Translations under genes and position numbers: made by a program
NCBI GenBank assembly: GCA_015478655.1
Contig: JADMIJ010000036.1
Span: 1 to 38,820 of the forward strand
Length of the DNA stretch: 38,820 nucleotides
DNA from: Acidimicrobiales bacterium
Lineage (GTDB): Bacteria > Actinomycetota > Acidimicrobiia > Acidimicrobiales > RAAP-2
Reading direction: 5' to 3'
Notes under the pieces: model-generated
Databases searched by the model: none
Told to the model about the DNA's origin: nothing
What the model saw: only the letters and a program-made list of their open reading frames with translations
Shown here: one piece after another, positions 14,291 through 22,697 of the stretch
Layout of the letters: each line of letters starts with the position of its first letter
Position numbering within the stretch: position 1 is the stretch's first letter

Positions 14291-15372
14291 CCGGAGGTTC
14301 CCACCGGGGTGCTCGAGGCGCGGTAGCCACGGTCGGACAGGGTGGCCAGCAGCGTGGGGGCCGAGAGGGTGTCGACCACCAGCACCAGCACCCCTCGGTC
14401 GCCCTCGACGGAGTGGGCGATCTCGAGGTCGACGATGTTGATGCCCAGCTCGGCGGCCAGCACGGTGACCTCGGCGATGGCACCGGTCCGGTCGGGCACC
14501 GGGATGCGCACCTCGACCAGCTCTTCGGGCTGGGGTGCCCGCTCGCTCAGGGTGCGGCGGGCCGACGCCGCCCGTCCCAGGATCTCGAGCAGCGACTCGT
14601 GGTCGCGCTCGGCCACCCGCCGGCGCATGGCCCCCAGGGCGTCGATGAGCAGGTCGAGGGTCGAGACGATGGCCTCGGCGTTGTCGTCGCAGATGTCGGG
14701 CCAGATCGAGGGCTGTCCGGCCGCGATCCGGGTCATGTCGCGGAACCCACCGGCCGCCAGCTGCAGGAGGGCGGCGTGCTCCTGGCCCATGCCGGCGGCC
14801 AAGTCCATCAGGGTGGCCGCGGTCAGATGGGGCACATGGGACACCACCGCCACCAGCGCATCGTGCCGGGCCGGGTCCAGCGCCACCACATTGGCCCCGA
14901 GGTCGGCGAGGACGCTCCGGAGCAGGGCGTAGGCGGCGGGGTCGGTGACCTCCGTGGGCGTCAGGACCCAGGTAGCCCCGACGAACAGGTCCCCGGAGGC
15001 GCCCTCCACCCCCACCTGTTCGGAGCCGGCCATCGGATGTCCGCCGACGAAGGAGGGGTGGTCGATGGCCGACACCAGCGGCCCCTTGACGCTGCCGACG
15101 TCGGTGACGACCACGCCGGGCTTCCAGTCGGTGGAGCCCATGATGCCGGCGATGATCTGCGGGGCGGCATGGACCGGCGTGGCCACCACGACCAGATCGG
15201 CCCGGTGGTCGATGCCCTCGTCGTTGAGGGCGCCGAGCTCCACGGCCCGGGCCGCAACTCCGTCGGCGGTGTCCACGCCACCCACCTGCCAGCCGCGTTC
15301 CCGCAGTGCCATCCCGATCGAGGCGCCCATGAGCCCCGTCCCGAAGATCATGGCCCGTCCGGGTAGGCGCAT
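14287..15372 (-). CDS. tyrA: Prephenate dehydrogenase with C-terminal ACT domain
   Basis: 361 residues. A Rossmann NAD(P) fold begins at once (GTGLMGAS, 11-18). DVGSVKG and GGHPMAGSE hold active-site residues, and SHVPHL follows. An ACT domain occupies about residues 282-350, suggesting allosteric control by an amino acid, probably tyrosine. The enzyme makes 4-hydroxyphenylpyruvate from prephenate. ATG 15372 has a GGAGG site 8 bases upstream. An in-frame GTG 15441, overlapping aroH, would add 23 residues. With aroH upstream and aroA downstream it forms an aromatic block. Confidence 0.93.
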   Translation of the reverse strand: MRLPGRAMIFGTGLMGASIGMALRERGWQVGGVDTADGVAARAVELGALNDEGIDHRADLVVVATPVHAAPQIIAGIMGSTDWKPGVVVTDVGSVKGPLVSAIDHPSFVGGHPMAGSEQVGVEGASGDLFVGATWVLTPTEVTDPAAYALLRSVLADLGANVVALDPARHDALVAVVSHVPHLTAATLMDLAAGMGQEHAALLQLAAGGFRDMTRIAAGQPSIWPDICDDNAEAIVSTLDLLIDALGAMRRRVAERDHESLLEILGRAASARRTLSERAPQPEELVEVRIPVPDRTGAIAEVTVLAAELGINIVDLEIAHSVEGDRGVLVLVVDTLSAPTLLATLSDRGYRASSTPVGTSG

Positions 15373-15421
15373 CCGCTCACCCTCCGGCGTCGCCGATTCG
15401 GGCCGCCCGGCGCCGGTGTCG

Positions 15422-15790
15422 TCAGTCGGGGAGATCGTCACGGAGTCCCTGGGCGCCCTCGAGGTAGACGTGGTGGATCTGGTCCCTGCGGCGCTCGGTG
15501 GTGACATGGAGCATCACCCTGATGCACCGGGGCACGGACCCGACGACAGCCAATTCGCGGGCGCAGATGAGTGGGACGGCGCCCAGCCCCATGGAACGGG
15601 CGGCGGTGGCCGGAAAGGTGGAGACGATGTCCTCGGTGGCGGTGAACAGGATCGAGATGATGTCCTCCTCGGCCAGGTCGTTCCGCTCGAGGATCTGGCT
15701 GAGCAGGGCCACCACCCGCTCGGTGATGGCGTCGGACGTGTCGGCGTCGACCGTGGTGGCGCCGCGTACGGCTCGGACGGTGGGGGGCAT
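15422..15790 (-). CDS. aroH: Monofunctional chorismate mutase, AroH class
   Basis: 122 residues, the length of the trimeric Bacillus-type AroH. It rearranges chorismate to prephenate, which tyrA next door uses. Key residues are recognisable: the N-terminal VRAVRGATT with the active-site Arg7, the central FTATEDI segment, Arg90-like in CIRVMLHV, and a Tyr in HVYLEGA near residue 107. ATG 15790 lies 12 bases after the rluB stop, so it is co-transcribed. No feedback domain is present. Confidence 0.93.
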   Translation of the reverse strand: MPPTVRAVRGATTVDADTSDAITERVVALLSQILERNDLAEEDIISILFTATEDIVSTFPATAARSMGLGAVPLICARELAVVGSVPRCIRVMLHVTTERRRDQIHHVYLEGAQGLRDDLPD

Positions 15791-15802
15791 CAGCCAGGCA
15801 TG

Positions 15803-16606
15803 TTACTCAGCGGGCTCGGGAGAACCCGCGGTGCCATCCGGCGAATCGGGTGGCCCAGGGCCCTCTGCCGGCTCCACCGGGACGGCCGCGGCGGCCAGTC
15901 CCCGTACCTCGTCGAAGGAGAGGGTCCGATACGACCCCGGGCTCAGCGAGGGATCGGCCAGCGGGCCGATCCGGATCCTGACCAGGCGGACCACCGGGTG
16001 GCCCACGGCTTCGCACATCCGGCGGACCTGCCGGTTGCGGCCCTCGTGGATGACGATCCGTAGGAGGGAGGGCGCCACCACCGCCACCCGGGCCGCGGCC
16101 GTGGGCCCGTCGTCCAGGTCCACCCCCTGGCGCAGCTGCCGGACGCTCCCCGCCGTGGGCTCCCCCTGCACCTCGACCAGGTATTCCTTGGGGACCCCGA
16201 AGGAGGGATGGGTGAGCCGGTGGGTGAGCTCGCCATCGTTGGTGACGACCAGCAGGCCCTCGGAGTCCATGTCCAGGCGGCCGACCGGGAACACCCGGGG
16301 CTCCTCGGGCACCAGGCCCAACACGGTCGGGCGGCCGTGGGTGTCCTCGGCGGTGCTGACCACCCCGGCCGGCTTGTTCACCAGGTAGTGGATTAGCCCG
16401 GGCCGGACAGGCAGGGGCACGCCGTCCAGCTCGACCCGGTCCACGTCGGGGTCCACCCGGCGCCCCAGCACCGGGACCACGCCGTTGACCGTGACCCGCC
16501 CGTCTACGATCAGCTCCTCGCACACCCGGCGCGAGCCCACTCCGGTGCGGGCCATGACCTTTTGCAAACGGACCCCGGAGGAGAGCGGCGACGGCCCCTC
16601 AGCCAT
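15803..16606 (-). CDS. rluB: rRNA pseudouridine synthase (RsuA/RluB family)
   Basis: 267 residues. An N-terminal S4 RNA-binding domain (about residues 12-60) precedes the pseudouridine synthase domain. Its catalytic Asp is in GRLDMDSEGLL (Asp112), and it contains NKPAGVVS and GRNRQVRRM motifs. By position next to scpB it corresponds to the RluB type, which modifies 23S rRNA near the peptidyl-transferase centre. The last ~30 residues are a Pro/Gly/Glu-rich tail. ATG 16606 overlaps the scpB stop by 8 bases. Confidence 0.93.
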   Translation of the reverse strand: MAEGPSPLSSGVRLQKVMARTGVGSRRVCEELIVDGRVTVNGVVPVLGRRVDPDVDRVELDGVPLPVRPGLIHYLVNKPAGVVSTAEDTHGRPTVLGLVPEEPRVFPVGRLDMDSEGLLVVTNDGELTHRLTHPSFGVPKEYLVEVQGEPTAGSVRQLRQGVDLDDGPTAAARVAVVAPSLLRIVIHEGRNRQVRRMCEAVGHPVVRLVRIRIGPLADPSLSPGSYRTLSFDEVRGLAAAAVPVEPAEGPGPPDSPDGTAGSPEPAE

Positions 16607-17171
16607 CGGCGACCGGGCGCATCTGCTCCTCCAGGTCGTCGAGGGTCTCGGGCCCCGGAAGCAGGTCCTCCACCGGCGGCAGCTGGTCGAGCCGGTCGAG
16701 GCCGAGGCGTTCGAGGAAGGCGTCGGTGGTGGCGTAGAGGGACGCCTGACCGGGGCCCGCCGCCCGCCCCACCGTGGCGATGTAGCCGCGATGCTCGAGC
16801 AGGCGGACCACGCCGTCGACGTTCACCCCGCGCAGAGCGGCGATCTGGGCCCGCGACACCGGCTGCCGGTAGGCCACGATGGCCAGCGTCTCCAGGGCGG
16901 CGGCGGACAGCCGGGACGAGACGCCGACATTGGCGAACCGCTCCACATACGGGGCCAGGTCCGGGTGGCTCTGGATGCGGAATCCGCCCGCGATCCTGAC
17001 GACCTCGAATCCCCGACCCTCCGCCCGGCACGACTCCGCCAACTCATCGCACAGCGGGTCGACCTGCTCGACCGGCACCTCGAGCAGCTCGGCCAGCAGG
17101 CCCGCCGTCACCGGCTCGACCGCCACGATGAGCACCGCTTCGATGGCGCGGGCCTCGGGCGAGAGGGCCAT
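16599..17171 (-). CDS. scpB: Segregation and condensation protein B
   Basis: 190 residues. ScpB dimers cap the ScpA kleisin of the SMC condensin complex and are built of two winged-helix domains. These are visible as an N-terminal EAVLIVA/PVEQV region and a second domain with LETLAIVAYRQPVSR (about residues 92-106), a hallmark of the family. ATG 17171 lies 2 bases after the scpA stop. No smc gene is in the window. Confidence 0.93.
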   Translation of the reverse strand: MALSPEARAIEAVLIVAVEPVTAGLLAELLEVPVEQVDPLCDELAESCRAEGRGFEVVRIAGGFRIQSHPDLAPYVERFANVGVSSRLSAAALETLAIVAYRQPVSRAQIAALRGVNVDGVVRLLEHRGYIATVGRAAGPGQASLYATTDAFLERLGLDRLDQLPPVEDLLPGPETLDDLEEQMRPVADG

Positions 17172-17173
17172 CC

Positions 17174-17956
17174 TCAGCCCTCGTACTCGTCGTAGAGGCC
17201 GGCCCCCACCGACACGGGCACCGGCGCGTCGGCCATCCACTCCACCTCGAGGTCCCCGAACGTGTGGCCCTGGTCGAGGGAGACCCGCCCCCGCTTGCAC
17301 AGCTCGAGGAGGGCCAGGAAGCGGACGATGATCTCGATCCGTGAGGTCAGATGGCCGGTCAGGTGGCGGAAGGTGGACCGGCCCATCCCCTCCAACCGCC
17401 ACTCGAGCTCGGCGACGGCATCGGCCACCGTCACCGTGTCGACGGTCACGTGATACAGGTCGACCGTGGGCACCGGGCGCTCCGCGGTGGCCCGCAGATA
17501 GGCGCCGGCAACCTGCTCGGGAGTGACCCCTTCGAGGAGGTCGGGTGCGTCGACCACGAAGTCGAGGTCGAGACCGGCGGTGCGGGGAACCGACCGCGCC
17601 GCCCGCTCGAAGAGGGCGGCGAATCCGTCGGCGGCGGCGGCATAGGCCTGGCACTCGAGCAGCCGGGCCAGGAGGAGGTCCCGCTCCTCCCATCCGACCA
17701 GCTCCTCATCGGGATCCACGTCGTCCCGGCCGGGGAGCAGCCGACGCGACTTGAGCTCGATGAGCACGGCGGCGATCATCAAGAACTCCGACAGCGTCTG
17801 CAGGTCCACCGACTCCCATCCGGCCACCTCGGCCACGAAGGCGTCCACCACCGAGGCCAGCGGGATGTCATAGACGTCCACCTCGTGGCCGTTGACCAGT
17901 TGGAGCAGCAGGTCGATGGGACCCTCGAACACGGGGGTGGACACGCTGGCGACCAT
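17174..17956 (-). CDS. scpA: Segregation and condensation protein A (kleisin)
   Basis: 260 residues. ScpA bridges the two SMC heads. The N-terminal FEGPIDLLLQLV (about residues 10-21) with NGHEVDVYDIPLA is the SMC-neck binding signature. LQTLSEFLMIAAVLIELKSRRLLP (about 53-76) follows, and the C-terminal winged helix contains ALLELCKRGRV. ATG 17956 has a GGAG site close by, and also a TATCGT box 8 bases upstream. It heads the scpA-to-plsC operon and is divergent from trpS with 69 bp between starts. Confidence 0.93.
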   Translation of the reverse strand: MVASVSTPVFEGPIDLLLQLVNGHEVDVYDIPLASVVDAFVAEVAGWESVDLQTLSEFLMIAAVLIELKSRRLLPGRDDVDPDEELVGWEERDLLLARLLECQAYAAAADGFAALFERAARSVPRTAGLDLDFVVDAPDLLEGVTPEQVAGAYLRATAERPVPTVDLYHVTVDTVTVADAVAELEWRLEGMGRSTFRHLTGHLTSRIEIIVRFLALLELCKRGRVSLDQGHTFGDLEVEWMADAPVPVSVGAGLYDEYEG

Positions 17957-17964
17957 GGTCTCCG

Positions 17965-17970
17965 ACGATA
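17965..17970 (-). promoter_or_regulatory. Possible -10 box for scpA (very short leader)
   Basis: On the minus strand TATCGT lies 8 bases before the ATG at 17956. Transcription would begin 0-2 bases from the start codon. The intervening CGGAG could instead act as a ribosome binding site for a transcript from further upstream. Confidence 0.3.
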
Positions 17971-18011
17971 CCGGCTGGAGCCGCCACTCTCGTGCACCTC
18001 CGAGGGCGACC

Positions 18012-18017
18012 TACGAT
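18012..18017 (+). promoter_or_regulatory. Possible -10 box for a near-leaderless trpS transcript
   Basis: TACGAT is followed by 8 bases (GACCCCCC) and the ATG at 18026. There is no purine-rich ribosome binding site in between, which favours a leaderless or near-leaderless mRNA. Confidence 0.4.
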
Positions 18018-18025
18018 GACCCCCC

Positions 18026-19009
18026 ATGCTCCGAGTCCTATCCGGTCTGCAGCCCAGCGGCGATCTCCACCTGGGGAATTATCTCGGTGCGGTCCGCAAC
18101 TGGGTGGCCGACCAGTACGAGTACGACGCCATCTACTGCATCGTCGACCTGCACGCCCTCACCCTCGACATCGACCCGGAGGAGCTCCGCTCGAGGACGT
18201 ACGAGACGGCCCTGGACCTGCTGGCCTCCGGCCTCGACCCCGAGCGGTGCACCCTGTTCGTCCAGAGCCACGTGGCCGAGCACACCCGGCTGGCCTGGTT
18301 GCTCGAGTGCACGGCGACCATGGGCGAGCTGCGCCGGATGACCCAGTTCAAGGACAAGAGCGCGGGCCGGGACTCGGTCCGGGCCGGCCTGTTCACCTAC
18401 CCGGTCCTCCAGAGCGCCGACATCCTCCTCTACGACGCCGAGCGCGTGCCGGTGGGCGACGACCAACGACAACACGTCGAGCTGGCCCGTGAGCTGGCCA
18501 ACCGGTTCAACCGCCGGTACGGCGACACGTTCGTGGTTCCGGAGGCGGCCATCCCCAAGCTGGCCGCCCGGGTCATGGACCTCCAGCACCCGGAGAACAA
18601 GATGTCCAAATCGGTCAACTCGCCCCTGGGCACCGTCATGCTGTTCGACGAGGGTCCGGACATCGTGCGCAAGGTCCAAAAGGCGGTGACCGACACCGAC
18701 GGCGAGGTCCGCTACGACCCGGGGGCCAAACCGGGCCTGTCCAACCTGTTGGAGCTGCTGGCCGTCTCCACGGGGCGCACCCCGGCCGAGGTGGCCGGCT
18801 CCTACCAGCGGTACGGGGACCTCAAAAAGGACGTGGCCGAGGCACTGGTGGAGCTGCTCCGTCCGCTGCGGGAGCGGCGGGCGGCCCTGGCCGGGGACCC
18901 GGGAGCGGTCACCGCCCTGCTGTCACTGGGGGCGGCGAAGGCCGGCATCACGGCGTCGGCCACCTACGAGCGGGCTGCCGGCGCCATCGGGCTGCTCACT
19001 CCGGGTTGA
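18026..19009 (+). CDS. trpS: Tryptophanyl-tRNA synthetase
   Basis: 327 residues, the standard bacterial length. It is a class I synthetase: HLGN (15-18) is the HIGH-box equivalent, and KMSKS is at 192-196. GLQPSG (7-12) and the VGDDQRQHVELAR segment (about 143-155) are conserved in TrpRS. It charges tRNA-Trp. ATG 18026 follows a TACGAT box, suggesting a leaderless message. Its last 14 bases overlap the end of the convergent YfhO-like gene. It interrupts what in mycobacteria is a shorter xerD-to-scpA interval. Confidence 0.95.
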   Translation: MLRVLSGLQPSGDLHLGNYLGAVRNWVADQYEYDAIYCIVDLHALTLDIDPEELRSRTYETALDLLASGLDPERCTLFVQSHVAEHTRLAWLLECTATMGELRRMTQFKDKSAGRDSVRAGLFTYPVLQSADILLYDAERVPVGDDQRQHVELARELANRFNRRYGDTFVVPEAAIPKLAARVMDLQHPENKMSKSVNSPLGTVMLFDEGPDIVRKVQKAVTDTDGEVRYDPGAKPGLSNLLELLAVSTGRTPAEVAGSYQRYGDLKKDVAEALVELLRPLRERRAALAGDPGAVTALLSLGAAKAGITASATYERAAGAIGLLTPG

Positions 19010-21902
19010 GACGGCGCCGCCGACGCCGGGCGATCACCAGTTCCCAACCGGCCCAGATCAGGAAGGCCACGGCGGCCACGGCCGAGACGATCAGGCCCGC
19101 GGTCACCGACGCCGGCGCGTAGCTGAAGCTGACCAGGTAGTCCCCGGCCGTGGGGATGGCCACCCGTTGGATGACCCCGTCGCGCTGCACGGCCACGGTC
19201 GATGTCGCCGATGCCGACGTGCTCCCCGGCATGGCCGGCCCGGTCCGCCGGATGGTGGCCCGCCACCCGGGGCTCCAGGCCACGCTGCGCTCGAGGGTCG
19301 TGGCCGCCACGGCGTGGACGGCGATCTGTTGGTTGCCGTCCGACCCTGGGGCCGCCGTCGTCACGGACGTGCCGGACGCGGCTGCGCCCCCTGCGGCCCC
19401 GGCCCACGCCCAACCGAGGGGGTCGGCGTTCTGGAAGACACCGAAGGACCCGATGGTGCCGGAGAACCTCCAGTGCGGCCAGGTCACTCCGTACTGCATG
19501 CGGCCGCGCAGGACCACGTCGCCGGCCTCGGCGGTGTGCGCCGTCGGCACGCCCACCGTCGCCGCTGCGCCGGCTTCGTTCTGGATCACCAGCCCGGCGC
19601 CCCGGACCGGTGTGGGCGGTGCCACCCGGAGCGATCGGTTGGCCGCCGACCCGGTGGCGGTGACATCAGCGGGCGGGAGCCATTGGATGGCCCCGGTGGC
19701 GGTCAGCACGCCGACCCTCCAGCCCGATGGCGTCCCGCCGGGGACGCGCACGGCCCAGGTGGCGACGGTCAGCAGGCCCCCGAAGTACCAGCGGTGCGAC
19801 TGCCCCGGCCGGAGGGTCACCGGTGGTGGCTCGGGGGTGGGAGCGGAGTTGTACAGGTTCAGGTCGAGTGGGAACGGCGTGGAAGTCGCCGGGGCGGGTG
19901 CTGTACCCCCCGATGGCCCGGCCGTGGTGATCGGGGTCACGAAGTACGAGGGCAGCGTCAACAGCGTGCGCACGTTGAGCTGGTCCCAGGTCGTGCCGGC
20001 CAGGGTGGCCGGATTCAGGTCCTCTTGGTAGTGGGCCCCGGTGGCGTTGACGTAACTCGCATCGGTGAGCGCCGTGTAGCCCTGCCCGCTGCCCAGGCGG
20101 TTGAAGATGTTGAGATCGGTCTGGGCCAGTTCGTAGAGGTCGTTGTCGTAGAACTGGTCGGGGTTGTAGATGATGAACCGCCCGTCGCCCACCGCAGCCG
20201 TCAGCGACGGAGCCAGGGAGCCCTGGCCGCGGGCCAGTGACTGGGTGATCGGCGGGTGGATGACGAAGCCGTTGAAGAGGATCAGGTCGGCCACCAGCAC
20301 CAGGGCCAACAGTTGGCGGAGGCGGGCGCGTGAGAAGCGGCGTTCGGCCAGGACGAGCCAGGTGGCCCCCACGGCGATGAGGGCACCCAGGGTCACCAGC
20401 CCGGCGTCCTGCCAGCGCGCCGTGCGGTCGATCGGGAACTGGGTCTGGAGCAGGCGCTCGAGCAAGGGCCCGTCGATCCACAGGAAGAGGCACAGCACGA
20501 CGATGACGGCGGCGGGGGCACACGTGGCGATCAGCTCCGCCCTCCGGCCGGGCTGCCAACGGTGCCCGAGGGGCATGGGGGGGTCGCCCACACCGGAGTC
20601 GGTGGTGGCACCGTCCGCCCTGTCCTGCAGGAGCAGGTGCACCCACCAGGCGAACAGGACCACTAGGGAGAAGTCGACGAGGAGCAGATTGCGATTGAGC
20701 AGACGCTCACTCCTGATCACGGGGAAGAGGAAGAGCACGTGGCCGAAGGGCGTCTGGGCCCCGAGCGCCGACAGCGCCCCGAGGGCCAACACCACGTACC
20801 AGACCCACCAGTGGCGCGCCTCGGGCCGCCGGCGCCAGCGTCGGACCACCAGGGAGCAGGCGGCGATGAGGGCCAGGACCCCGACGAAGCTGGTCACCTC
20901 CTGGAAGTTGTAGGGCCCGGCGTACCCGGGCTGGCCGCGCCCGGTGCCCAGGAGGAACGGAGCGGCCACCAGGGTGAGCAGGCGGGCGGGCAGCGAGCCG
21001 GTCGAGAAGAACGTGTAGGTGGTGGCGGCGCGTTGCGACTGCGACTGGAAGGCCAGGCCGGGCACCAGCTGGGCCGCACCGAGGGCCACGCCGGGGGCCG
21101 CCCCGACGGCCAGGGCGCCCACCGCGGTGGCGAGGGCGGTGAGACGGGACCGCTGAATGTAGCCCATCGTGACCAGCCGACCGATCAGGAAGACGGCCGC
21201 GAGGATCCCGCTGTCGATGATGGCCTCGGTTCCCCCGGTGAGGATGGACATGCCCACGGCGAGCGCCAGCAGTCCGATCCAGAATCGGGTCGGGCGACGG
21301 CGCAACCCCGGGATCGCGGTCGGCGACCGGTCGGGGCGGCCGTCGGTGACGGCATGGACGGCCACCAGCATCCACGGCAGCCACGCCGCCGCCGCGATGA
21401 GATCGATGTGCACGAGCTGGGCGGTCATGTACCCCGAGAAGGCGAAGGCGGCGGCTCCGAAGGTGGCGGCGGTCGAACTGATGGCCTGACGCCTCAAGAA
21501 GGCGTACATGCCGACGATGGCCACGTCGTAGGCGATGGCCAGGTTGAGCGTCCATGCCGTGAAGATGGGGAGCACGGCCATGAGCCAGGTGGTGGGATAG
21601 GCCGCCCCGGCGTTGAAGCCTCCGAGGAGGGGCGTCCCGCTGAACAGGTAGGGATTCCACAGCGGGAGTGTGTGATGCCGGAGATCGAGACCGACCTGGG
21701 CCCGCATGGGAAAGTTCTGGAGGAAGTTGTCGCCGTCGAGGAAGGTCGAGCCGGTCAGCTGCGGAGCCGCGAAGACGACGACGGGGACGAGCAGCACGAC
21801 CACCAGGCCGGGATGGCGGCGCACCCAGCCGGTGGCGCTCCTCCCGATGGCGCTCCTCCCGATGGCGCGGACCTCAGACTGGTCGCTGGGATCCCGCCTC
21901 AA
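18996..21902 (-). CDS. YfhO-like large membrane protein (probable GT-C glycosyltransferase)
   Basis: About 968 residues. Many hydrophobic segments fill the first ~570 residues and one more lies at the C-terminus, before a basic RRRRRR tail. Between them is an extracytoplasmic beta-rich region of ~300 residues. After the first membrane segment comes the motif FLDGDNFLQNFPMR, followed by LPLWNPYLFSGTPL. These motifs are typical of YfhO family proteins, which in Firmicutes glycosylate lipoteichoic acid; the acceptor here is unknown. I chose TTG 21902 because it overlaps the M50 stop (TTGA), like other junctions here. GTG 21824 would drop 26 residues. A 15-bp tandem repeat encodes the GRSA-rich N-terminus. 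Its 3' end overlaps trpS tail to tail. Confidence 0.8.
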   Translation of the reverse strand: MRRDPSDQSEVRAIGRSAIGRSATGWVRRHPGLVVVLLVPVVVFAAPQLTGSTFLDGDNFLQNFPMRAQVGLDLRHHTLPLWNPYLFSGTPLLGGFNAGAAYPTTWLMAVLPIFTAWTLNLAIAYDVAIVGMYAFLRRQAISSTAATFGAAAFAFSGYMTAQLVHIDLIAAAAWLPWMLVAVHAVTDGRPDRSPTAIPGLRRRPTRFWIGLLALAVGMSILTGGTEAIIDSGILAAVFLIGRLVTMGYIQRSRLTALATAVGALAVGAAPGVALGAAQLVPGLAFQSQSQRAATTYTFFSTGSLPARLLTLVAAPFLLGTGRGQPGYAGPYNFQEVTSFVGVLALIAACSLVVRRWRRRPEARHWWVWYVVLALGALSALGAQTPFGHVLFLFPVIRSERLLNRNLLLVDFSLVVLFAWWVHLLLQDRADGATTDSGVGDPPMPLGHRWQPGRRAELIATCAPAAVIVVLCLFLWIDGPLLERLLQTQFPIDRTARWQDAGLVTLGALIAVGATWLVLAERRFSRARLRQLLALVLVADLILFNGFVIHPPITQSLARGQGSLAPSLTAAVGDGRFIIYNPDQFYDNDLYELAQTDLNIFNRLGSGQGYTALTDASYVNATGAHYQEDLNPATLAGTTWDQLNVRTLLTLPSYFVTPITTAGPSGGTAPAPATSTPFPLDLNLYNSAPTPEPPPVTLRPGQSHRWYFGGLLTVATWAVRVPGGTPSGWRVGVLTATGAIQWLPPADVTATGSAANRSLRVAPPTPVRGAGLVIQNEAGAAATVGVPTAHTAEAGDVVLRGRMQYGVTWPHWRFSGTIGSFGVFQNADPLGWAWAGAAGGAAASGTSVTTAAPGSDGNQQIAVHAVAATTLERSVAWSPGWRATIRRTGPAMPGSTSASATSTVAVQRDGVIQRVAIPTAGDYLVSFSYAPASVTAGLIVSAVAAVAFLIWAGWELVIARRRRRRLNPE
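21831..21866. repeat. 15-bp tandem repeat in the N-terminus of the YfhO-like gene
   Basis: Two units ending GATGGCGCTCCTCCC or GGTGGCGCTCCTCCC (21831-21845, 21846-21860) and a partial third encode repeated Ile/Thr-Gly-Arg-Ser-Ala. The unit length keeps the frame. This is slippage-prone sequence in a poorly conserved tail. Confidence 0.7.
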
Positions 21903-22681
21903 ACCAGCAGGCCCGACCACCAGTTGATGACGTGGCCGATCAGCTGTGCCCATTGGTTGTGGAAGAACAGAATGAGGACGAACGGGAGGAACATGAGCGC
22001 CGGCTGGAGCCGGTAGTACTCGGGCAGCACGCGCGCCGGCAGCAACCGCTCGAGCACCGCCGCACCGTCCAAGGGCGGGGACGGGATGAGGTTGAACACG
22101 CCCAGCACGATGTTGGCGATGCCGGCCAGGAAGAGGATCTGGCTCAGCAGGCCTGGCGGGTAGAACCCACCCGTCGAAACGATCTGCCTGATCGCCTGGG
22201 GTGTGACCAGTACGTAGGCGAGACCCACCAACCCGGCCAGCACGAAGTTGGTAACCGGTCCGACCAGTGACACCACCACGGTGTGGTTCCGAGGGCTGCG
22301 CAGCCGGTTGGTCGAGACCGGCACCGGTTTGGCCCACCCGTAGGCCCCGATCCCCGACAGCGAGAGGACGGCCGGGACCAGCAGCGTTCCCACCGGGTCG
22401 ACATGACGGATGGGGTTGAGGTTGAGCCGCCCGGCCCGCTTGGCCGTGTCGTCGCCGAAGGCGAGGGCCACCACGCCGTGGGAGATCTCGTGAAGGATGA
22501 TCGACGGGATCAGCACGCAGAAGTAGATGATCTCGAACCGGCTGATCTTGTGGGTGCGCAGCAGGATGGCGATGATGGCCACGGCGATGACCACGATGAT
22601 CGTGGTCCGCTGGTCGAGCTGGAACCGCCGCCGCGGACGGCGGGGACTCCCGGATCCGCCTCCGTAGCCCCCGTAGGCCAT
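21899..22681 (-). CDS. M50 (site-2 protease type) membrane metalloprotease
   Basis: 260 residues with about six membrane segments. The zinc site HEISH (64-68) lies in the first core helix. The third ligand is Asp205 in NLIPSPPLDG, the family NPxDG-like motif. A Gly/Arg-rich cytosolic N-terminus precedes the first segment (about residues 27-41). The group (FtsH-independent S2P-like, YwhC/Rip3-like without PDZ) cleaves membrane-embedded substrates such as anti-sigma factors; the substrate here is unknown. No anti-sigma gene is adjacent. ATG 22681 lies 16 bases after the stop of the DksA-like gene. Confidence 0.88.
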   Translation of the reverse strand: MAYGGYGGGSGSPRRPRRRFQLDQRTTIIVVIAVAIIAILLRTHKISRFEIIYFCVLIPSIILHEISHGVVALAFGDDTAKRAGRLNLNPIRHVDPVGTLLVPAVLSLSGIGAYGWAKPVPVSTNRLRSPRNHTVVVSLVGPVTNFVLAGLVGLAYVLVTPQAIRQIVSTGGFYPPGLLSQILFLAGIANIVLGVFNLIPSPPLDGAAVLERLLPARVLPEYYRLQPALMFLPFVLILFFHNQWAQLIGHVINWWSGLLV

Positions 22682-22697
22682 CAGCGCCCGGGTCCGA

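Noticed and set aside
12944-14483. Upstream extension of the minus-strand cmk frame through aroA (GC-rich, Arg/Pro-rich)
   Set aside because: Out of phase with aroA; the true cmk start is ATG 12947, overlapping the aroA stop.
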